A stretch of DNA of 11,651 nucleotides from Propionibacteriaceae bacterium (lineage in GTDB: Bacteria; Actinomycetota; Actinomycetes; Propionibacteriales; Propionibacteriaceae), in contig JAISTI010000084.1 in assembly GCA_031272685.1 (NCBI GenBank), positions 1-11,651 on the forward strand, read 5' to 3'. The notes below the pieces were generated by a model that was given only the letters and a program-made list of their open reading frames with translations, was not told where the DNA came from and did not search any database. Shown one piece after another: positions 6,995 through 11,651 of this stretch; the stretch's first letter is position 1, and every line of letters starts with the position of its first letter. The translations under genes were made by a program, and so were the position numbers.

Positions 6995-7969
6995 GTGCGG
7001 TTCGGGATCGTCGGCACCGGGTTCATCTCCGACTGGTTTGTGGAAGCCTGCCGGGCGGCCGGAGGGCGGCCGCTCGCCATCTGCTCCCGTGACGGGTGGA
7101 ACGGGCAGGAGTTCGCCCACAAACACCATTTGGAGCGGGCCGTCACCACGGTGGCGGAGCTTGCCGCGCTGCCAGAGGTTGACGCCATCTACGTGGCCAG
7201 CCCCATCGCCGCCCACCACGAGCAGGCGCTCACCGCGCTGCGGGCGGGCAAACACGTCCTGTGCGAGAAAACCCTCACCACCAATCTGGCTGATACCCAA
7301 GAGCTGTTCGCGGCCGCCGGAGCCGCCGGGAGGCTGCTGCTAGAGGAAGTCCGGCCGAACTTCGACCCGGCCTACGGCCCCATCCGCGAAGCGGTAGGCC
7401 GCCTCGGCGAGCTGCACTACGCGCATTTCGAGAAATGCCAATACTCCTCGCGCTACCCGGCCTTCCTGCGCGGCGAGGTGCCCAACGCCCTGAACCCGGC
7501 CAGCGGCAGTTCGGCGCTGCGCGACATCGGCTGCTACTGCCTGCACCCCGCCCTGCTCTTGTTCGGCAAGCCGGTTTCGGCCAGCGCCCGCAACTACCGG
7601 CTGTCAAACGGATTCGAAGCCGGCGGCGCGATCCGGCTCGACTACGGCGGCTTCACCGCCAACTGCGTCTACTCCAAAGTGACGCAAACCGTCACCCCCA
7701 GCTTCATCGAGGGCGAGGAGGGCACGCTCACCATCGACTCGATCGCCGAACCGGCCGACGTGCAGATCATCCACGTCGACGGCCACGTCGAGCCCGTCCT
7801 CACCGGCTCGCCGCGGGCGCCGAAAGACAACCTGCCCGATGCCGTGGCGGCTTTCCAGCGGCTGGCTGAAACGCCGGAGGCGGCCGAACCGCTGCGGCGG
7901 CAGTCGGAGCTGGCCGAGCAGATCATGGGCGCGGCGCTGGAAGCCGACGGCGGGCTATTTCACCTCTGA
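6995..7969 (+). CDS. Gfo/Idh/MocA-family NAD(P)-dependent oxidoreductase
   Basis: Predicted NAD(P)-dependent dehydrogenase or reductase of 324 aa acting on a sugar, polyol or related compound. It starts at GTG 6995 with AAAGGAGG directly upstream at 5 nt, which decides the start. Residues 1-120 are the Rossmann domain: GIVGTGFIS (4-12) binds the dinucleotide, VASPIAAHH (67-75) and AGKHVLCEKTL (84-94) follow. The usual EKP motif reads EKT (91-93); the catalytic lysine K92 is kept. The C-terminal substrate domain has the family's DIGCYCLH (177-184), with H184 the usual catalytic or binding histidine. The substrate cannot be assigned. The family includes dihydrodiol dehydrogenases, inositol and glucose dehydrogenases and 1,5-anhydrofructose reductase. 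It follows a strong terminator, has no partner on its strand, and its last 15 bp overlap the end of the convergent peptidase gene. Confidence 0.88.
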   Translation: MRFGIVGTGFISDWFVEACRAAGGRPLAICSRDGWNGQEFAHKHHLERAVTTVAELAALPEVDAIYVASPIAAHHEQALTALRAGKHVLCEKTLTTNLADTQELFAAAGAAGRLLLEEVRPNFDPAYGPIREAVGRLGELHYAHFEKCQYSSRYPAFLRGEVPNALNPASGSSALRDIGCYCLHPALLLFGKPVSASARNYRLSNGFEAGGAIRLDYGGFTANCVYSKVTQTVTPSFIEGEEGTLTIDSIAEPADVQIIHVDGHVEPVLTGSPRAPKDNLPDAVAAFQRLAETPEAAEPLRRQSELAEQIMGAALEADGGLFHL

Positions 7970-7978
7970 GGCGTCGGC
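7943..7978. repeat. Inverted repeat around the overlapping convergent gene ends
   Basis: GCCGACG (7943-7949) pairs with CGTCGGC (7972-7978). The 22-nt loop contains both stop codons of the two convergent genes (TAG of the peptidase at 7957-7955, TGA of the oxidoreductase at 7967-7969). It may act as a two-way terminator, but a 7-bp GC stem with a long loop can arise by chance here. Confidence 0.3.
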
Positions 7979-9253
7979 CACATAGGTGTTGCAGGTGGCC
8001 AGCGCCGCCGAATTCTGCCCGGCGGTGAACCAGGCCGCCCGGGCCTTGCCGGTGCCGTGGTCGGAGACATAGCCGGGATCATTGGAAACCACGTCGTCCC
8101 CCATGTCGTACATCAGCTCGCGCAAGGCGGTCAGGTCGGAGCCGCTGAGGCCGGAGGCGTCGGCGATGGCGACGGTGAACATGCCGGCCAGGCAGTCGGC
8201 CTGCATCTCGGTGCGGCGGGAAAACTCCTCGCCCTTGGATTTGGTGGAATCTTCCTCCCACGCGTTCGCGGAGATGAGGATGCCGGAGCGGGCCTGGACG
8301 GCGTGGCTAAACTCGTGGGCCATGATGGTGTCGGCGACGAATTTCACCTGCTGCATGGCGGTGGGCAGCACCACATAGAGCTTCTTGGAGTAGTAGATGC
8401 GCTGGTCGGAGGCGCAGTAGGCGGCGTTGATGTCCGACATCTTGCCGCAGCCGGTGGTGATGGGCTTGGAATACACCGACACCGGCGGGCGCGGCAGCTC
8501 ATATCCGGCATTTGACAATGGCGGATACCAAACCTGCCAGAGGCAGGCGGTCAGCTCGTTCAGATGGGCTTCCAGCTCGCTGTCGGTGGCGGTGGTGGAA
8601 TCCAGCATGTCCACCTGGCAGTTGGTGGGGACGGCCACCGACTGGTCGTAGAGGCTGTTTTCCTCCATCCACACCTTCGCTTCCTCGTAGGTGTCCGGGG
8701 CGGGCAGGCTGGAGGGGTTGAAGTCGGGGTCGGGCACGCCGGGAATCGGCTCGGTCTGCGGGTTGTCGGGCACCTGCGGCTCTTCGGTTGGGATTTCCAC
8801 CGGCACGTCGGTGGGCCAGTCCACCGGGATTTCGGTGGGCCAGTCGTTTGGCCAATCGTCGGGCGCATCAGCGGGGAGAGTGATCTGCGGCAGGGTTTGC
8901 GTCTGCGCGCTGCCCAAGAATTTCACCAGGGACGACAGGAACGCCACCCCTCCAATAACCAACACCAGGACGAAGAGCGCCGCCTGGAAGCCGCCGGAGC
9001 GCTTGCGCTGCGGGTAGTGGGGCTGCTGGTACTGCGGATACTGCTGGTAGGCCTGGTATTGCGGCTGTTGGTAGGCAGGCGCGGCCGGCTGCTGGAAAGC
9101 CTGCTGATATTGCCCGGTGGTGGGCGGGGCCGGATAGCTGGGCTGCCCGGCGGGCGGCGGCCACTGTTGCGCGGCCTGCTGCGGCCAAGGCTGCCCGCTC
9201 GGCGGCGGCCACTGTTGCCAACCGCCCTGCTGGCCCCAGTTCCCCTGACTCAT
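7955..9253 (-). CDS. Membrane-anchored neutral zinc metallopeptidase (YpfJ-like)
   Basis: Predicted secreted-side zinc peptidase of 432 aa, anchored by one membrane helix. Order: a cytoplasmic N-terminus (1-86) very rich in Q, P, W and Y, with two QWPPPxGQP units; basic PQRKR (81-85); a transmembrane helix (about 91-110); an acidic proline stalk (133-160) of seven [DE]-x-P-x tetrads; then the catalytic domain from about 185. Zinc ligands and catalysis: HEFSH (313-317) with the third ligand E349 in TEMQADCLAG, the pattern of the Zn_peptidase (YpfJ) family. Paired cysteines at C269 and C280 fit the family's TxCG...YC region. The ATG at 9253 has no ribosome binding site but has TAGCCT at exactly -12 to -7, suggesting a leaderless mRNA. 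The biological substrate of this family is unknown. It is convergent with the oxidoreductase and divergent from the DUF2207 gene. Confidence 0.9.
   Translation of the reverse strand: MSQGNWGQQGGWQQWPPPSGQPWPQQAAQQWPPPAGQPSYPAPPTTGQYQQAFQQPAAPAYQQPQYQAYQQYPQYQQPHYPQRKRSGGFQAALFVLVLVIGGVAFLSSLVKFLGSAQTQTLPQITLPADAPDDWPNDWPTEIPVDWPTDVPVEIPTEEPQVPDNPQTEPIPGVPDPDFNPSSLPAPDTYEEAKVWMEENSLYDQSVAVPTNCQVDMLDSTTATDSELEAHLNELTACLWQVWYPPLSNAGYELPRPPVSVYSKPITTGCGKMSDINAAYCASDQRIYYSKKLYVVLPTAMQQVKFVADTIMAHEFSHAVQARSGILISANAWEEDSTKSKGEEFSRRTEMQADCLAGMFTVAIADASGLSGSDLTALRELMYDMGDDVVSNDPGYVSDHGTGKARAAWFTAGQNSAALATCNTYVADASEVK
8774..8857 (-). repeat. Seven acidic tetrapeptide repeats in the peptidase stalk
   Basis: Residues 133-160 read as seven consecutive tetrads with D or E first and P third: DWPN, DWPT, EIPV, DWPT, DVPV, EIPT, EEPQ. 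The stretch lies between the membrane helix and the catalytic domain and probably forms an extended, negatively charged spacer across the cell wall. Confidence 0.8.
9141..9218 (-). repeat. Two 30-bp direct repeats encoding QWPPPxGQP
   Basis: Segments 9141-9170 and 9189-9218 match at 27 of 30 positions, at a 48-bp (16-codon) period, including 18 bp identical at the right end. They encode the duplicated QWPPPxGQP units of the peptidase's cytoplasmic N-terminus, probably from an in-frame duplication. Confidence 0.75.
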
Positions 9254-9259
9254 GGGCCA

Positions 9260-9265
9260 AGGCTA
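9260..9265 (-). promoter_or_regulatory. -10 box of a leaderless promoter for the zinc peptidase
   Basis: Minus-strand TAGCCT (TANNNT) at -12 to -7 relative to the A of the ATG at 9253, with no Shine-Dalgarno sequence in between. Transcription would start at the start codon itself. Confidence 0.55.
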
Positions 9266-9291
9266 CCGCAGCCTGCGGGCGCGAGAGCCGG

Positions 9292-9297
9292 TACGGT
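9292..9297 (+). promoter_or_regulatory. -10 box of a leaderless promoter for the DUF2207 gene
   Basis: TACGGT (TANNNT) at -12 to -7 relative to the A of the ATG at 9304; the six intervening bases TAACGC contain no ribosome binding site. Same geometry as the divergent peptidase gene. Confidence 0.55.
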
Positions 9298-9303
9298 TAA
9301 CGC

Positions 9304-10974
9304 ATGAAGCGCATTACCGGCACCCTCGCGCTGGCCTTCCTCGGCTTGGCCTGCACCGCCCCGGCGGCGTATGCCCTGGACGAGATCAAGGCCATCGAGG
9401 TGGACGCGGCCGTCGCCAACTCCGGCGAGTTGACCGTGACCGAGACGATTACTTTCGCGGGCGCGACGCCGCAGACCTTCAACCAAGCCCTCGCCACCAA
9501 ACGCCAAGACGTCGGCAACTTCGAGTACTTCTTCGAGGTGCGCGTCGAAAGCGCCACCTTGAACGGCGTGGCGCTCACTCCGGAGTACCGGGCCACCGAA
9601 GACTACCTCGGCTTCACGCTGCCCACCGCCGGCGGTTCGGGGCCGCTGACCGTCAAGTACACCGTCACCGGGGCGGCGCTGGCGGCTGCGGACGGCGACA
9701 CCGTAGTTACCTGGGATCTCGTGCAGGGCTTGCCCTATCCGGTGCAGACCGTGGACGCGCAGGTGAAGTCGCTGGCCCAGTTCAACATGATCGACTGCGC
9801 CGCCGGAGCCGCGCAGGCCCCCGCCGCCTGCACCTACTACGGCGGCGGCACCCACGACGACCCGGTGCCCACCTTCCACCACGAAAACTTGGGCATCGGC
9901 GAAGTGGTGCGCGCCACCCTGCGCTTCCCGCCGGGAGCGGTGGCGGTGGACCAAGACATGCGCGAACGCTGGAGCCTGGACACGGCGTTCTCCGCCGGGC
10001 CGTGGCAGTTGGCGCTGGTGGCGCTGGTGCTGCTCGGCGGCGGGGCCGCGCTTTGGGCGGCGCACCGGCGCTTCGGCAGCGACGCCCAGTCGGCGCAGCT
10101 CGTCCGGGTGGCCGAATTCCACCCCACCGGCGAAGGGCAGGCCGAATTCCGGGTGCTGGAGCGCATCCGCCCCGGCATGGTGGGCACCGTGATGGACGAG
10201 CAAGTCGACCCGATCGACGTGACCGCCACCCTGCTCGACCTGGCGGTCCGCGGGCATTTGCGCATCGAAGAGCTGCCCCGCGAGAGCGCCCACGCGCCCA
10301 CCGACTGGGCCTTCACCCGGCTGCCGGGGGCCAGCGACGAGCTGGCCGCCTACGAGGCCACCCTGCTCACCCAGCTCGCCCCCGAAGGGGCGGCCCAGGT
10401 GCGGGTTTCCGAGCTGGGCGGGCGGATCGTCCCGGTCATCCGGCAGGTGCAGGCGCAGCTCTACGAAGACGTGGTGGAGCGCGGCTGGTTCCGGCGCAAC
10501 CCACAGCAGGCGCGCACCCGTTGGGGGGCGCTCGCCTGGACGCTGGTGGCCGTCTCGCTGCTGGCGACCATCGTGCTGGCGGCCTTCACCAGCTTCGCGC
10601 TGGTGGGCATGTCGCTGCTGCTGGTGGCGGTCGTCGCGCTGTTCGTGGCCTCCGAAATGCCCTCGCGCACCCCGCTTGGGGTGGGCCTGCTGCAAGGAAT
10701 GGCGGCGCTGCGGGCGCAGTTGCTCACCCAACAGTTCGAACTGCTGCCCAAGGGCGGCGAAGTGGCGCAGGTTTCGCAGGTGCTGCCGTATGCCGTCGTC
10801 TTGGGCGGCTACGAACGCTGGCTGCAAGCCCTGGTGCAGGTGGAAGACGCGGCGGTGCCCGACAACACCGAGCTGGGCTGGTACCAGGCCCCGGAATCCT
10901 GGCAGATGTCCGACCTGCCGAACTCGCTGCGGGCGTTCATCGTCACCGTGCAGGGCACGCTGTTCTCCCGCTGA
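9304..10974 (+). CDS. DUF2207 predicted membrane protein
   Basis: Conserved bacterial membrane protein of 556 aa with no established function. Residues 1-24 form a type I signal peptide (MKR, hydrophobic core, APAAYA then LDE). Residues 25-232 are an extracytoplasmic beta-rich domain with LTVTETITF (43-51) and YTVTGA (119-124). A transmembrane helix at about 233-253 is followed by a cytoplasmic region with the DUF2207 hallmark DVTATLLDLAVRGHLRIEE (305-323), then two more helices (about 408-428 and 430-450). A C-terminal cytoplasmic part includes LPYAVVLGGYERW (494-506). The extracytoplasmic domain has one visible cysteine pair (C165, C176). The ATG at 9304 is chosen for the signal peptide; it has no ribosome binding site but a TANNNT box at the leaderless position. 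It lies 50 bp from the divergent zinc peptidase, so a shared cell-surface role is plausible but unproven. Confidence 0.9.
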   Translation: MKRITGTLALAFLGLACTAPAAYALDEIKAIEVDAAVANSGELTVTETITFAGATPQTFNQALATKRQDVGNFEYFFEVRVESATLNGVALTPEYRATEDYLGFTLPTAGGSGPLTVKYTVTGAALAAADGDTVVTWDLVQGLPYPVQTVDAQVKSLAQFNMIDCAAGAAQAPAACTYYGGGTHDDPVPTFHHENLGIGEVVRATLRFPPGAVAVDQDMRERWSLDTAFSAGPWQLALVALVLLGGGAALWAAHRRFGSDAQSAQLVRVAEFHPTGEGQAEFRVLERIRPGMVGTVMDEQVDPIDVTATLLDLAVRGHLRIEELPRESAHAPTDWAFTRLPGASDELAAYEATLLTQLAPEGAAQVRVSELGGRIVPVIRQVQAQLYEDVVERGWFRRNPQQARTRWGALAWTLVAVSLLATIVLAAFTSFALVGMSLLLVAVVALFVASEMPSRTPLGVGLLQGMAALRAQLLTQQFELLPKGGEVAQVSQVLPYAVVLGGYERWLQALVQVEDAAVPDNTELGWYQAPESWQMSDLPNSLRAFIVTVQGTLFSR

Positions 10975-10997
10975 GCGGTCAAAGAACCGGCTCAGCG
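10969..10997. terminator. Two-way hairpin containing both convergent stop codons
   Basis: CGCTGAGCGGT (10969-10979) pairs with ACC plus GCTCAGCG (10986-10997) with one bulged G, leaving the 6-nt loop CAAAGA. The DUF2207 TGA (10972-10974) and the gatD stop (10994-10992) lie in opposite arms of the stem. There is no T-run, so it may act as a mRNA 3'-end stabiliser or a weak bidirectional terminator. Confidence 0.55.
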
Positions 10998-11651
10998 CCG
11001 GACAAAATCCAAACGCTGGCGGCGCAACTCGTCCAGCTCCGGGCTGGGCAGCGGCTCCAGCGCCTCGCCAAGAGCCAGCTCCAGCAGCCAGTCGGCCAGC
11101 TCCGGGTTGCGGGCCAGCACCGGGCCGTGCGGATAGGTGCCGATAACCCGGCCGGCCACCGCGCCTTCCGTGCCGTCGCCGGAGTTGCCGACGCCGATTT
11201 CCACTTTGGCAAGGGGTTTCACCCCAGCGCCGAGCTTGGTGTAGCCGCCGTGGTTCTCGAATCCGGTTATCAGCGTCGCGCCGCCGCCCGGCTTTTCCCA
11301 GCGGGTGAGGATTTCCCCCACCGCCCGCTCCGGGCCGCGCCGGGTGTCCACGTCCAGCAAGCCCAAGCCTTCGATGACGCGGTCGTCGTCGCCCACCGTG
11401 AACGTGTTGCCGGTGATCTGGTATCCGGCGCACACCGCGAACAGCACCGCGCCGTTTTCCACCGCCTGGAAGAGCCTGCCGTCTTCGCGCAGCAGCCGCA
11501 CGGCGGAAATCTGGGCGGCGTCTTCGCCCCCGCCCAGCAGGTAGAGCAGCCCGTCGGGCGGCACCGGCTCGCCGGGCTCCACCCGCACCAGCTCGGATTG
11601 GTAGCCGCGCCAGCGCAGCCGGGCGTCGAGAACCATGGCGTTGCCTTGGTC
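10992..11651 (-). CDS. gatD: Lipid II isoglutaminyl synthase, glutamine amidotransferase subunit GatD (N-terminus outside window)
   Basis: Class I glutamine amidotransferase of the CobB/CobQ-like type. GatD releases ammonia from glutamine for MurT, which amidates the D-glutamate of lipid II at the inner face of the membrane. There is a methionine at 11636, but the frame stays open to the window edge and the preceding codons read DQGNA, giving the family's GDxGN region. The true start is therefore outside, and only the first 20-odd residues should be missing. Visible: LRWRGYQ, LLGGGEDAAQ (oxyanion region), the nucleophile in FAVCAGYQITG, FENHGGYT, and the catalytic histidine in GTYPHGPVLARNPELAD. 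The MurT partner normally lies directly upstream and should be just beyond 11651. Biotin-pathway and cobyric acid synthase relatives are ruled out by the ENHGGYT and GTYPHGPVL context. Confidence 0.9.
   Translation of the reverse strand, partial: DQGNAMVLDARLRWRGYQSELVRVEPGEPVPPDGLLYLLGGGEDAAQISAVRLLREDGRLFQAVENGAVLFAVCAGYQITGNTFTVGDDDRVIEGLGLLDVDTRRGPERAVGEILTRWEKPGGGATLITGFENHGGYTKLGAGVKPLAKVEIGVGNSGDGTEGAVAGRVIGTYPHGPVLARNPELADWLLELALGEALEPLPSPELDELRRQRLDFVRR

Noticed and set aside
9250..11433. 727-codon minus-strand frame across the DUF2207 gene and into gatD
   Set aside because: It crosses two clear genes in a wrong frame, and its product is compositionally typical of antisense GC-rich shadows.

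Overview
The window is high-GC DNA with codons ending almost always in G or C, strong GGAGG-type ribosome binding sites in some genes and apparently leaderless starts in others. It carries a GTP-dependent PEP carboxykinase, a GatD subunit for lipid II amidation and a DUF2207 membrane protein. Together these point to an actinobacterium. The oxygen-sensitive glycyl radical enzyme implies anaerobic or facultatively anaerobic growth, for example in the Actinomycetaceae or Propionibacteriaceae. I cannot name a genus.

Layout. Positions 1-4051 (minus strand) hold a three-gene operon: a glycyl radical enzyme (GRE) of the E. coli YbiW/PflD type, then its radical-SAM activase (GTGA overlap), then a class I aldolase of the DeoC family (28 bp further on, cut by the window edge). 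A GntR/UTRA regulator is transcribed divergently from 4202. The 150-bp gap between them contains a 12-bp sequence repeated exactly twice, each copy placed over a predicted transcription start. Positions 5031-6866 encode GTP-PEP carboxykinase, followed by a strong hairpin terminator. Positions 6995-7969 encode a Gfo/Idh/MocA oxidoreductase whose end overlaps, by 15 bp, the convergent gene for a membrane-anchored zinc metallopeptidase (7955-9253, minus). That gene is divergent from a DUF2207 membrane protein (9304-10974). The window ends in gatD (10992-11651, minus), which lacks its N-terminus. No intergenic gap exceeds about 150 bp, and I see no tRNA, rRNA, CRISPR array, insertion sequence or phage gene.

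How the genes fit together. The activase would install the glycyl radical on the GRE. The GRE would convert a phosphorylated polyol or anhydro-sugar into a deoxy sugar phosphate, and the aldolase would split that. The UTRA regulator probably senses the substrate or an intermediate. In E. coli the same GRE family works with a fructose-6-phosphate-aldolase-type enzyme in 'anhydroglycolysis'; here a DeoC-type aldolase takes that place, so the substrate is probably different. PEP carboxykinase fits gluconeogenesis or succinate fermentation but is not visibly part of this operon. The right half is cell-envelope housekeeping.

Most notable points: the GRE/DeoC pairing; an activase that keeps the length of the ferredoxin-like insert but has lost its cluster cysteines; a threonine in place of the usual reactive P-loop cysteine of PEP carboxykinase; and two divergent genes that both have a TANNNT -10 box at exactly the leaderless position.
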